DNA of 64,000 bases from Lamellibrachia columna (lineage: Eukaryota > Annelida > Polychaeta > Sabellida > Siboglinidae): the NCBI GenBank assembly GCA_963662155.1, contig OY759268.1, positions 3,331,501 through 3,395,500 of the forward strand, in the 5' to 3' direction. The notes under the pieces are model-generated. The model saw only the letters and a program-made list of their open reading frames with translations, made no database searches and was not told the DNA's origin. The translations under genes and the position numbers were made by a program. How positions within the stretch are numbered: the stretch's first letter is position 1; every line of letters begins with the position of its first letter. Shown here one piece after another: positions 1 through 9,806 of this stretch.

Positions 1-18
1 CGAATTGATACAGATGTA

Positions 19-516
19 TTATTCTATCAAACACGTGTCTATATGTTTGTTGATCTCTGCGTTGGAAGAACTCGACTGAAATTCCTTGGCACATATTGGA
101 CACTCAAGTTTACGATTTGCGCCTTCGTTTTCTTCCCCACTGTTCCCTTTGGCAAACAACGATGTAATGCTCGACTGTTTCGCTCGTTTACTTTTCGATT
201 GACTGTCACTGTTTGTTGATAGAGGGCGCTTCACTGAGACGCTTGTCGTCAATTTGCTTTTGACCCCGTTTGAAGAATGTGAGCTGGTGGTGCAGCTGGC
301 TTCTGATTGGTTGTCAGGGATGCTGCAACAGCTCCCTCTGTTGGTGTCTGATGGCAGCATCTTCGCAGGCTTGAAGAAGTTCTTTATCGTCACAGGGGGC
401 GTGACTGCTTTCATGAGACATTTCTTGTTGACTGGCGTCACAGGTTCCGTGACGGAGACAGATGTCACATGACTTACAACTGACGAATCGTTGCCCAGTG
501 ATGGAGCGGACGGATC
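19..516 (-). CDS. Terminal exon of a UBZ4 zinc-finger/PIP-box protein, SPRTN-like
   Basis: Open exon ending in TAA at 19-21, preceded by a good 3' splice site (TTCCAG) in phase 0. An in-frame ATG lies 9 nt upstream of the exon edge, so a start there is possible. The last ~27 residues form a UBZ4 ubiquitin-binding finger (CPIC ... INKHIDTC). About 20 residues before it is a PCNA-binding box (QSSITSLF), preceded by a Ser/Thr-rich and basic linker. A PIP box followed by a terminal UBZ4 is the tail layout of SPRTN, the DNA-protein crosslink protease that binds PCNA and ubiquitin at stalled forks. RAD18, FAN1 or Pol kappa-type proteins are less likely because the finger is at the extreme C-terminus. 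No SprT protease domain lies in the 277 nt between this exon and the SBNO stop, so upstream exons are missing or very distant. Confidence 0.55.
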   Translation of the reverse strand, partial: DPSAPSLGNDSSVVSHVTSVSVTEPVTPVNKKCLMKAVTPPVTIKNFFKPAKMLPSDTNRGSCCSIPDNQSEASCTTSSHSSNGVKSKLTTSVSVKRPLSTNSDSQSKSKRAKQSSITSLFAKGNSGEENEGANRKLECPICAKEFQSSSSNAEINKHIDTCLIE

Positions 517-793
517 CTGGAACATGATAGTTCTCTGTCAATTCATTATTGGTATACTCCAAACTTGTATTTGTTAGTAGGTCTTCAGATAGAAAGTACA
601 AAATTGTGAGTTACATTTAAAGGGTTTCGGGGGGAAAATGTGTTAGATGTCAATTCGGGCAACATTTAGATGGGCAAAATTTCAGAATAAAAATCTGCAA
701 TAAACATTTCATCCATTGCTACCATTTGCTTTGATGTTCAACCAACCTGATTCGCTATGGACTAAATGAACTGTGGACGCAGCTTTAACCTTT
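517..793. other. Intergenic gap, SPRTN-like exon to SBNO stop
   Basis: 277 bp, AT-rich. No exon is recognisable. There is no clear polyadenylation cluster beyond scattered AATAAA-like words on either strand. Confidence 0.5.
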
Positions 794-1001
794 TTATTTT
801 GTTATCATCTTACTCACTAGTTGTTGTTGCATTAGTTGCAGTGTGAGTTGTCGTTGTTGTCCCTGAGCGAGTTCCAGCATCCTCTGTTCGTCTATTGCCT
901 TCTCCACCAGGTGGAGCAGTGTGTGCGGGTAGCGAACTCCGACCAACCGCTCACCATTCTCTAGCTGCACTCGGACCACGCGCAATGTGCTCTCTGCCTT
1001 C
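794..1001 (-). CDS. SBNO: SBNO terminal exon
   Basis: Acceptor TTTCAG, TAA at 794-796. Encodes KAESTLRVVRVQLENGERLV onward to a Gln-rich tail (QQRQLTLQLMQQQLVSKMIT). The first part matches VKMQIVRLRTEDGQRIVGL near the SBNO C-terminus; Gln-rich tails also occur in the family. Phase does not fit the upstream exon at 4500, consistent with a lost exon. Confidence 0.8.
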
Positions 1002-1394
1002 CTGAAACATTTGTGCTTCAACAAGTAAACATTAAATCAAATAATTTTTTTTATTTGTACGCCCACGCATCAATAGAAATTAAAGATAATAGTATGTAGA
1101 TAATGGTAGATAATTCTAGGTAGATGACTCACTCTTATTTTTACCAAGTTGTAGGTAGATAATAGGAGGTATATAAACCTTAGACTGTAGTAGATAATAA
1201 TAGGTAGATAAGACTCACTCTTATTCTGACCAAGTATACACAATGCTTTTTAAATTGTAATTATAAATAACATAACTAAATAGTCTGAACTCAAACAAAA
1301 GGGTTTAAACAGTTCATAATCGATAAGCAGTTCCAGTTGTAAACATATGGATTGGTAGGCTGGGGAGCTATGGAGGATAAGCAAGTTTAAACAG

Positions 1395-1500
1395 GTCGAA
1401 TTTTAGTTTATGCAAAAATTTTGAGTGAGTTCCACAGAGTCGGTGCAACAACAGAAACAGCTCCAGTTCCTACATTTGTCTTAACACTGGAAACAAAAAG
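1395..1500 (-). repeat. Small LINE ORF2 C-terminal remnant
   Basis: On the minus strand the stretch translates as KTNVGTGAVSVVAPTLWNSL. The pattern AFSVVAPTLWNSLP is typical of the extreme C-terminus of jockey/CR1-type reverse transcriptase ORFs. Nothing else of the element is left. Confidence 0.4.
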
Positions 1501-1538
1501 TATATATATATATAAATATATATATATAATATATATAT

Positions 1539-1648
1539 GTTCAGGACTGAATTTATTATCAATTTAAAGATCACAAATTAAATATCTCTGTAGCATATAT
1601 ATATGCTACAAAGATATTTAATTTGTGATCTTCTTTCAGTCTTGAACT
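1539..1648. repeat. Long imperfect palindrome
   Basis: Inner arms of 33 nt (starting AAGATCACAAATTAAATATC) match with one mismatch and almost no loop, 1568-1632. Outer arms GTTCARGACTGAA match again after a 14-nt asymmetric bulge. The DNA could extrude a hairpin of ~46 bp. It abuts a coding-like plus-strand stretch. Confidence 0.8.
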
Positions 1649-1940
1649 TGACCAAGGACTCTGCCTCTACATTTGCAACAGGAGATCGTTCTGTTGTGGA
1701 ATTGTTGGGAAGAAGCTGTATTTGTAAGTCTGTAAATGTTGTGGTTTGCACGGCGAATGTATCAAGAAGCGAGGAATGTCTTGGATGGAATTTTCAGAAT
1801 GTGCTATATTCTCACGTTAGCTGTAACTGGGGACCATATCGAGCCAAGGTCGTTTCCAATAGCGACAACATTGTCACTATGCCACCACAGAGAAGATGCA
1901 TCCGATAGCAACGGGCACCAACTGAAACAAACGTAACAAC
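1640..1940 (+). other. Unidentified coding-like stretch
   Basis: After TTCTTTCAG the plus strand is open for ~90 codons in one frame (LNLTKDSASTFATGDRSVVE, ending MPPQRRCIR). A second frame is open over the later half (TGDHIEPRSFPIATTLSL, CHHREDASDSNGHQL). Higher GC and CpG than its surroundings suggest a former coding sequence, perhaps of a transposon. I recognise no family. Confidence 0.3.
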
Positions 1941-2165
1941 ACAGATGTTTTATCCAGTAGCTACAGTATAGTATAGTATTCAGTATGTAGTAGCTATAGT
2001 ATAGTATAATATAGTATGAATTGTGGGAGGAATGTGGGCCTTTCCAGTGAAGTCTGGCAGATTGTGTTTGATTCAGTGAGGACAACGAAGACACTGCCAC
2101 AGCATATTGCCTGAGGCATTTTGTAAACATTGCTATCATGACTGTCACATATGAACTACCAAGTT

Positions 2166-2565
2166 ATCCCGTCTTGGGGATGGGCATTTTGTAAGTCTAA
2201 CTATAATTGAGCTAGCATATGTTTGTACGTACGTTAACATTTTAATTCTAGATGGCTTGCACCTCGGGCGCCAAACTTTCAGGGTTTAATCTACGACCCC
2301 ACGAATGAAACGTAACGCCTTTATTTTTTCGGAATACCCCGTATATCAAAGGTTTTATGGTGAATCAAGAAGTGTTCGTTACATAAAACGTTAACTTCTA
2401 ACAATCGCAGAAACCAAGCGCGCACGCGTGTGGCGAATTCTTTGGTTTGAGAGTACGTAGCGTTATCTGGTACATAACATTTAACTATGTGGGTGATTTA
2501 TATTAGTTATAGAAAGCATGCGTAGCAATTGTACATTATCCCGTCCTGGGGACGGGCATTTTTGT
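2166..2565. repeat. Segment bracketed by direct copies of TTATCCCGTCYTGGGGAYGG
   Basis: Nearly identical 25-30-bp words, each an internal hairpin (CCCGTC/GACGGG), occur at ~2166 and ~2538. Inside is a stretch starting GATGGCTTGCACCTCGGGCG that recurs at 62630. Probably a dispersed element whose class I cannot assign. Confidence 0.45.
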
Positions 2566-2844
2566 TAGTAATGTTAACTGAGGGTGGAAGTTGATACACT
2601 ATCTATATAGATATGTATTACCCGATGATATATTTCTGCTGCTTGATAGTGCTGCCATTACAATATTCCACTATGTTGTATAATGTTAACAAAGTAATGT
2701 TGCTAATTTACTAATTGAATTTGAATTGATTAAAACTGAATTGAACTTGAATTGATCCTTTTTGTCAGTATATTGAATTGGCATTGGAATTGATCCTATA
2801 TAAACACATGTGAATTGGAATTGATGAAAATTAATTGCCCCCAG

Positions 2845-4463
2845 GTCTGGTTAGAATGACCAGGTCTGCTAAGGGGTGAAGTGTGAAAGAACAGGTCTGC
2901 CAGGAGTTTAAATGTGAAGGAGCAGGTCTGTCAGTGGGTGAAGTGTGAAGGAACAGGTCTGTCAGGGGGTGAAGTGGGGTTTAACAACAAGTTCCTGATG
3001 GCAAGTGGACAAGGAAGCCATTGGTTTATCGAGAGTCCAACAATTTTCTCATCTATGTGTAGCCCGCCCTTATCAAATATCTGTCAATTCTATTTTTAAA
3101 CATATTCACACTACTAGCATTAACACAATCACTTGGCAGTTTGTTCCATTCATTTAACACCCTCTGTGAAAAAGAGTACTTTCTCATGTCCAACCTACTA
3201 TGCTCCTTAACTAATGCTGCTTTATGTCCTTTGGTTCTACTGCCTTCTTTAAGTTTCAAGAACATATTCCTGTAAACATCCTCATAACCATTCACTATTT
3301 TAAACACTTCTATTTGGTCTCCTCTTAGTCTCCTGGTCTCTAGTGTTGTCAAACCACATTGTAATAAGTGACTTTCGTAATTAAGGTCTCTCAATTCCGG
3401 AATCATTTTGGTTGCTCTTCGTTGTATTCCTTCTAGATTGTCTATGCCCTTTTTACAATACGGCCTCCATGCTTGAATACAATATTCCAAATGTGGTCTA
3501 ACTATTACTTTGTACAGGGGTACAATTAGCTGTTTCTCCTTATACATGATAGTTCTCCTAATTAGCCCTAGAATTTGATTTCCTTTCGAAGCAGCAATAC
3601 CACATTGCTCTGAAACTTTGTGAAGGAACAGGTCTGTCAGGAGTTGAAATGTGAAGGAACAGGTCTATCAGGGGGTGATTTTGTGAAGGAACAGGTCTGT
3701 CAGGGGGTGAAGTGTAAAGGAACAGGTCTGTCAGGGGTGAAGTGTGAAGGAACAGGTCTGTCAGGGGGTGAAGTGTGAAGGAACAGGTCTGTCAGGGGGT
3801 GAAGTGTGAAAGAATAGGTCTGCTAGGGGTTGAAGTATGAAGGAACAGGTCTGCCAGGGGTGAAGTGTGAAGGAACAGGTCTGTCAGGGGGTGAAGTGTG
3901 AAGGAACAGGTCTGTCAGGGGGTGAAGTGTGAAAGAATAGGTCTGCTAGGGGTTGAAGTGTGAAGGAACAGGTCTGTCAGGGGTGAAGTGTGAAAGAATA
4001 GGTCTGCTAGGGGTTGAAGTGTGAAGGAACAGGGGTGAAGTGTGAAGGAACAGGTCTGTCAGGGGGTGAAGTGTGAAAGAATAAGTCTGCTAGGGGTTGA
4101 AGTGTGAAGGAACAGGTCTGTCAGGGGGTGAAGTGTGAAAGAATAAGTCTGCTAGGGGTTGAAGTATGAAGGAACAGGTCTGCCAGGGGTGAAGTGTGAA
4201 GGAACAGGTCTGTCAGGTGGTGAAGTGTGAAGGAACAGGTCTGCCAGGGGTGAAGTGAGAAGGAACTAGTCTGTCAGGGGGTGAAGTGTAAAGAACAGGT
4301 CTGCCAGGGGTGAAGTGAGAAGGAACTAGTCTGTCAGGGGGTGAAGTGAGAAGGAACTAGTCTGTCAGGGGGTGAAGTGTGAAGGAACAGGTCTGTCAGG
4401 GGGTGAAGTGTGAAACACTTTGAGCAGTCCCAAGGACTGGGTACTGCGCTATATAACAATGTG
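2845..4463 (+). repeat. VNTR-SINE copy 1: 30-31-bp minisatellite with SINE-like tail
   Basis: About 30 units of a 30-31-bp repeat centred on GGAACAGGTCTGTCAGGGGG. It ends in a tail starting ACACTTTGAGCAGTCCCAAG and continuing GACTGGGTACTGCGCTATAT, the kind of short 3' domain found on SINEs mobilised by LINEs. Copies 2 and 3 (minus strand, 28.5 and 59.8 kb) share the repeat; copy 3 shares the tail. A LINE is inserted within the array. Confidence 0.7.
2976..3622 (-). mobile_element. 5'-truncated CR1/jockey-like LINE inside the minisatellite
   Basis: Minus-strand ORF remnant from VSEQCGIAASKGNQ through LYKVIVRPHLEYCIQAW and KMIPELRDL to the C-terminus VNMFKNRIDRYLIRAGYT, then the family 3' UTR (GATGGCAAGTGGACAAGGAA as read on the plus strand). 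Both flanks are 30-bp minisatellite units, so it inserted into an existing array. One break separates the first ~25 codons from the 164-codon ORF. Same subfamily as 53.8-55.0 kb. Confidence 0.85.
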
Positions 4464-4499
4464 TTCCTTTTTATGTAGTTTCATCGTTTTTAGACCAAC

Positions 4500-4583
4500 C
4501 TGTGCAAGCTTTTCCCGAGCGACATTGCGGCCCGTGAATGCAGCGCTCCCTGGTGGACTCGTACTGCTCCATCCACCCCGTTT
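4500..4583 (-). CDS. SBNO: SBNO exon MEQYESTRERCIHGPQC
   Basis: 84 nt encoding TGWMEQYESTRERCIHGPQC and RSGKACT, matching HWLDQYNSSADTCTHAYWR. Acceptor AACAG, donor CAG|GTTGGT. The VNTR-SINE tail ends ~37 bp away on its downstream side. The family LRCRTYYVLCG segment should follow and is not found between here and 1001. Confidence 0.75.
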
Positions 4584-5220
4584 CTGTTGTAACAAAGGTT
4601 GTTATAATAATTTCTGTAGCACCCAAACCTTCAAGCACCTGTCTGAGCTCAGAGGTGCAACAAATCAGAATCATTAAGCACGATATCATGAACAGGAACA
4701 CACAAAAGTCATCAGAACGAGGGATTGCCAAGGATGTAGGGTGGAAATGCAAATTCCAATAAATTTGTTTTGCGTTTTTTGTAGAATAGTTTGAAATGAT
4801 TTTGGCCAAGTGATTGGGTTCCAGATTTTGGGTGTGGCTACAGAGAACACGTGGCTACAGAGAACACGTGCTTGACTAGGTTGAGCTTATTTCTAGGAAC
4901 ACAAAGCTGTGGTGAGATAAATGATATGAGCTGGAATATGGAATATTTGAAAGACGCACATTATAAGCCAACTGATGCATTTGTGGTTTTCTCTCTTTCC
5001 CTTTTTAAAAAGTGTTTAAAAGTATTGATTTTATTTGTACAAATATTTATTAATTGGTTGGCTGCTAGATAGAGATCAAGTTTTATCTTAGTAACAGTCT
5101 GAGTCAGTTGGTAGCCAAAGAATAAATACATTCTAAGGATAATTTAATAATGTAAGTAATTTGTATAAAAGATTTGTTTGAATACTGTTATTATGTTATG
5201 TTTTTGTATCTTTGCAAGAC

Positions 5221-5345
5221 CTAATATAGACATCCAGTCCCCTTTATTAAGGAGAGACTCGCCTGCCTTGTCCTGGGATATTGGCATGTACTTGTGTAGT
5301 AAGTCTGTCTTCTCTTCCTCAAAGCTCGACACGCCTGTGTTAGGT
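5221..5345 (-). CDS. SBNO: SBNO exon RPNTGVSSFEEEK
   Basis: 125 nt encoding PNTGVSSFEEEKTDLLHKYM onward to GDWMSIL, matching [20 protein letters not shown]. Acceptor TTCCAG; donor TTAG|GTCTTG is weak but gives the right phase. The preceding intron is almost entirely a 63-bp minisatellite with no stop in this frame, so intron retention would give an open fusion. Confidence 0.85.
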
Positions 5346-5408
5346 CTGGAATGGAAGACAACAACATTTGGGCTGATCAGATTTAAGACTTTTTTAAGAC
5401 TAATTAAG

Positions 5409-6303
5409 ATGACGGGAAGGAGACGGGGAGGAAGGCCCAGGTTACATGGGAACAACAATACCAGAAGCCACCTGGAGGGAAGGAGACGGGGAGGAAGGCC
5501 CAGGTTACATGGGAACAACAATACCAGCAGCCACCTGGAGGGAAGGAGACGGGGAGGAAGGCCCAGGTTACACGGGAACAACAATACTAGCAGCCACCTG
5601 GAGGGAAGGAGACGGGGAGGAAGGCCCAGGTTACATGGGAACAACAATACCAGCAGCCACCTGGAGGGAAGGAGACGGGGAGGAAGGCCGAGGTTACATG
5701 GGAACAACAATACCAGCAGACACCTGGAGGGAAGGAGACGGGGAGGAAGGCCCAGGTTACATGGGAACAACAATACCAGCAGCCACCTGGAGGGAAGGAG
5801 ACGGGGAGGAAGACCCAGGTTACATGGGAACAACAATACCAGCAGCCACCTGGAGGGAAGGAGACGGGGAGGAAGGCCCAGGTTACATGGGAACAACAAT
5901 ACCAGCAGCCAACTGGAGGGAAGGAGACGGGGAGGAAGGCCTAGGTTACGGCGGATCAACAACACCAGTGGCCACCTGGAGGGAAGGAGATGGAGAGGAA
6001 GGCCTAGGTTACGGCGGATCAACAACACCAGTGGCCACCTGGAGGGAAGGAGACCGAGAGGAAGGCCCAGGTTACGGTGGATCAACAACGCCAGCGGCCA
6101 CCTGGAGGGAAGGAGGCGGAGAAGAAGTCCCAGGTTACGGTGGATCAACAATGCCAGCGGCCACCTGGAGGGAAGGAGATGGAGAAGAAGGCCCTGGTTA
6201 CGGTGGATCAACAACACCAGCGGCCACCTGGAGGGCAGGAGATGGAGAGGAAGGCCCAGGTTACGGTAGACCAACTACACCAGCGGCCACCTGGAGGGAA
6301 AGA
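5409..6303. repeat. 63-bp minisatellite, array A (~14 units)
   Basis: Unit contains GGAAGGAGACGGGGAGGAAG and CCAGCAGCCACCTGGAGG. The unit length is a multiple of three with no stop in several frames, so long repetitive ORFs appear on both strands. These are by-products: the array fills an SBNO intron. Variant units are ordered (ACATGGGAACAAC type first, ACGGTGGATCAAC type later), indicating stepwise amplification. Confidence 0.95.
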
Positions 6304-6461
6304 ACATCAGCCTGATGTAACAAGAACGGAGCGGTACAAGAACTGTACGGAATGGAGAAAGTTGATTTCTTGCCACATTGACAGGAGTTCTAGTGAAACT
6401 TGAATTCCTAACTGCAGTAGGGTAATCAGGTGAGCAGGAGAAACGAGAAAACTGCATTTAC

Positions 6462-6647
6462 CTTGCTACCTTAAACAGGTGGGAAGAGCCGTCTTTCTGG
6501 GTCGCCAGAATGTACCAACGTCGTCCCTTGTTCTCACGGCGGGAGCAGTAGAAGCCGTTAGGAGATTCCTCCGATGTGTCATAGTTAGCCAGTCTCTGCA
6601 GCGCCCTCTGCCAGCTCATTCCACGATCAATGTTGAGCACAATATGT
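6462..6647 (-). CDS. SBNO: SBNO exon NIDRGMSWQRAL ... FKVAR, copy A
   Basis: Duplicate of 11392-11577 with intact splice sites and identical protein. It and copy B could act as interchangeable exons, because the upstream exon (AG|) and the downstream exon (|A) accept either in frame. Including both in tandem would break frame. Confidence 0.85.
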
Positions 6648-6739
6648 CTGGAAACATGACATGAATTTATTTCATCGATACATATATTTAGATCTAAGTA
6701 AGAGATGAAGCAAGTATTAACATAGAATAAATTATATAA

Positions 6740-6750
6740 ATATCTGTATA

Positions 6751-6781
<31 letters not shown>

Positions 6782-6850
6782 GTATATATATATATTTATG
6801 CTAGTAATGTTATATGTATATATATATTATATATATATATATATATGTGA
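6740..6850. repeat. (TA)n microsatellite
   Basis: AT dinucleotide tract with short interruptions. A longer counterpart lies at 11675-11785 in duplication copy B. Confidence 0.9.
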
Positions 6851-7705
6851 TGAAATTTTGACATGGTAATAAATAATATCAATATAAAAAAATCATTATT
6901 TATTATTAACTTAGTGCATCGCAAACATTACACGCACAAAAGTAACTCAAACAGTCATTCTGAAAAAGATTTATATATAATACATGTGTGAGTGTGCGTG
7001 TATGCGTTAAGTCTCTTCTTAATTTCATTTTATCACTCCTCTCATTTCAACTTAATTTTGTAAAAAATCAAACCTACCTAGTGTTCATTATGACACACTA
7101 GCTCGTTTATGACACGCTAGCTCGTTTATGCAACTTTCAACATTATTTGATGTTTACACAAACATCAGTTGAAGTGAAAAACCCAACAAACTTTGTGCTT
7201 GGTGCAATCTTGTGTTTCACTGTTTATGTTATCCATTCTCCTTGCTCTCACGAAAGACACATGACCAACAAGTTCAAAGGGTTGAAGGCTAAAGGTCAGC
7301 TCAGTACTGACTTTGCAAGTTACTACATCCAACGCCAAAGTTAATTCTTTTGACAATTTTAACAAAAGTATGCACCTTTTTATTAAATTGACTGCGAATA
7401 TTACTATTCACACACTACATATTTGGACATCAATGAACCGAATTTGTGATAGGCTAAATCTCCATTATTGATGTGTTAACACGTCATTCAGCAAAGGGGC
7501 TATAACTACACGTCAGCGTACACGTAAACATTCCCAGTGTGAATATGAGTGTGCTGCCCTCTGGTGAATAACAGAAAAACATGTTCACTACTAAAGTTTC
7601 AAGTCATGTGACCTGAGCTCCACAAAAAGAGTTGCACAAATACGACATAAACTGAGTCTGAACCAGAGACATTTGAGGAGAGCACAAACCAGGGGCAAGA
7701 CTTAC

Positions 7706-7767
7706 TTTCCCTCCTTCTTGGCACTTGACACTTGGGCAGAAAGACTCTTGGTGAAATAGTTGAAAAT
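7706..7767 (-). CDS. SBNO: SBNO exon IFNYFTKSLSAQVSSAKKEG, copy A
   Basis: Second copy of the 13108-13169 exon with the same acceptor (TGCCAG) and donor (AAA|GTAAGT) and at least one synonymous change. The YSEG exon that should follow is deleted from this copy. Joining this exon straight to the copy A NIDRGMSW exon would still keep frame (AA|A). Confidence 0.8.
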
Positions 7768-7859
7768 CTGGCAACAGATGACAATTCAAATAATGCAATG
7801 AAGCACAACAGCTTCGACACTGAAGAAGGATCAGTGCAAACTGTTGGACTGCTGCGTCC

Positions 7860-8280
7860 AAGATACTAGTTTGTACTTCCATTCTTGGTCTAACATTTAT
7901 AGGAATTCACAAGTAAAATTATAGCAGTAACAAAGTGACTCTATGCACCAACTAGAGAATAAGTAAGTAAATGAAAAATATTTATATATAACAAAACATA
8001 ACATTACTTCAAGTGGCGCCATCTACTCACTCAAGTTAACGCAAATTAGGAACTGCTGACTTTCAACATCATTTTGTAAAATTCGCCAATTTCGCCACAA
8101 TCAGATCTGCATTAATAGGTGGTCATTGACATGTAGATTTCAATCGCAAAACAAAACTTGAAGTGAAGAATTGCAAAAACAAAAAAAAATCACCATAATT
8201 ATTAAGAAAACAGGAATTTTGGAAAATATAGGAAATTAAAATATAGGAAAATGTAGGAACACTGGACCCCCTGAGATATG
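7860..8280. repeat. TATAGGAA-type dispersed element, copy in duplication A
   Basis: About 400 bp starting near TTCCATTCTTGGTCTAACAT and ending with repeated ATATAGGAAAATGTAGGAAC. Related copies: 13260-13690 (duplication B) and 17120-17515. The ends carry inverted TTCCTATATT/AATATAGGAA words, so a MITE is likely; no coding capacity. Confidence 0.6.
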
Positions 8281-8504
8281 ACAAATCTAGACAATTAAGT
8301 CACATTAAGATGACAGATGCAAACAAGTATAAATGTAGTCTCATTTTTATCCTAAAATAATTTTATAAAGCATCTATTCTAATGTCTTGACAGCCCAAGT
8401 GTGTCTTAATGAAGCAAAAATTTTTGTACATAAAAAAATAAGCAATTTTTTTATATAAAATTGCTTCATTAAAACATATTTGGGATGTTAATATGTCAGC
8501 AGTT

Positions 8505-8660
8505 TATACTATATAACAGTTTATACTATGTAACAGTTTATACTATGTAACAGTTTAAACCATATAACAGTTTATACTAAATAGCTGTTTATACTATATA
8601 GCAGTTTATACTATATAACAGTTTATACTATGTAACAGTTTATACTACATAACAGAACTG
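8505..8660. repeat. ~20-bp array, CAGTTTATACTATATAA type
   Basis: About eight units of AACAGTTTATACTATGT. The copy B counterpart at 13915-14000 has fewer units, showing length change after the duplication. Confidence 0.9.
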
Positions 8661-9039
8661 TGTACCTTTAACATTTTAGACATGTTTTTGCTATGGATAC
8701 CTGATGCACAATACAATCTAATATTAAAACAATAATTTGCTGATTGGAGAATATAGGTACTAAAAAACCATTATTTGTAAGTTAATAAATATATGTAGAT
8801 ACAAATTTACCTATGTGCCTACATAGCAGCAGATATTCAAATATTGTCTTGAGGGTGTTTGTACGAGTGTAAACAATCTCAGGTTGAGTACATTCCAACC
8901 TTCCAGTTATTATTCACCCGAGCAAAAAACACAACATATAAAATAGGCCCCCTTTTGGTGGTCCACTGAACTAGAAATACACCAACTGATGGATCCAAAT
9001 TGTGACGTCAAAATACGACCAATGACCAATGAGCATGCA

Positions 9040-9806
9040 CTATTGGCTTGGTTGGCCCGTGACACTGACCTTAGTCAAGCTTCACCTTGACACTGACCTT
9101 GGTCAAGCTTCACCTTGGCAAGGTTCCATTGGCTCGGTTGGCCCGTGACACTGACATTAGTCAAGCTCTACCTTAGCAAGGTTCCATTGGCTCGGTTGGC
9201 CCGTGACACTGACCTTAGTCAAGCTTCACCTTAGCAAGGTTCCATTGGCTCGGTTGGCCCGTGACACTGACCTTGGTCAAGCTTCACCTTAGCAAGGTTC
9301 CATTGGCTCGGTTGGCCCGTGACACTGACCTTGGTCAAGCTTCACCTTAGCAAGGTTCCATTGGCTCGGTTGGCCCGTGACACTGACCTTGGTCAAGCTT
9401 CACCTTAGCAAGGTTCCATTGGCTCGGTTGGCCCGTGACACTGACCTTGGTCAAGCTTCACCTTAGCAAGGTTCCATTGGCTCGGTTGGCCCGTGACACT
9501 GACCTTGGTCAAGCTTCACCTTAGCAAGGTTCCATTGGCTCGGTTGGCCCGTGACACTGACCTTGGTCAAGCTTCACATTAGCAAGGTTCCATTGACTCG
9601 GTTGGCCCGTGACACTGACCTTGGTCAAGCTTCACCTTAGCAAGGTTCCACTGGCTCGGTTGGCCCGTGACACTGACCTTGGTCAAGCTTCACCTTAGCA
9701 AGGTTCCATTGGCTCGGTTGGCCCGTGACACTGACCTTGGTCAAGCTTCACCTTAGCAAGGTTCCATTGGCTCGGTTGGCCCGTGACACTGACCTTAGTC
9801 AAGCTT
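9040..9806. repeat. 58-bp minisatellite, array A (~13 units)
   Basis: Unit contains TTGGCTCGGTTGGCCCGTGA and CTTGGTCAAGCTTCACCTTA. It ends abruptly at 9806, where CAAGCTT runs straight into a 63-bp repeat unit (ACATGGGAACAAC). That is the breakpoint of the segmental duplication. Confidence 0.95.

Larger units (their letters stand above)
5409..9806. repeat. Tandem segmental duplication, copy A
   Basis: Contains the 63-bp array, SBNO exons at 6462-6647 and 7706-7767, a TATAGGAA-type element, a 20-bp array and a 58-bp array, in the same order as copy B. The two copies look nearly identical over long stretches. Copy A lacks ~490 bp present in B (after a GCGTTAAGTCTC junction near 7008), including the YSEG exon. 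Confidence 0.9.
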
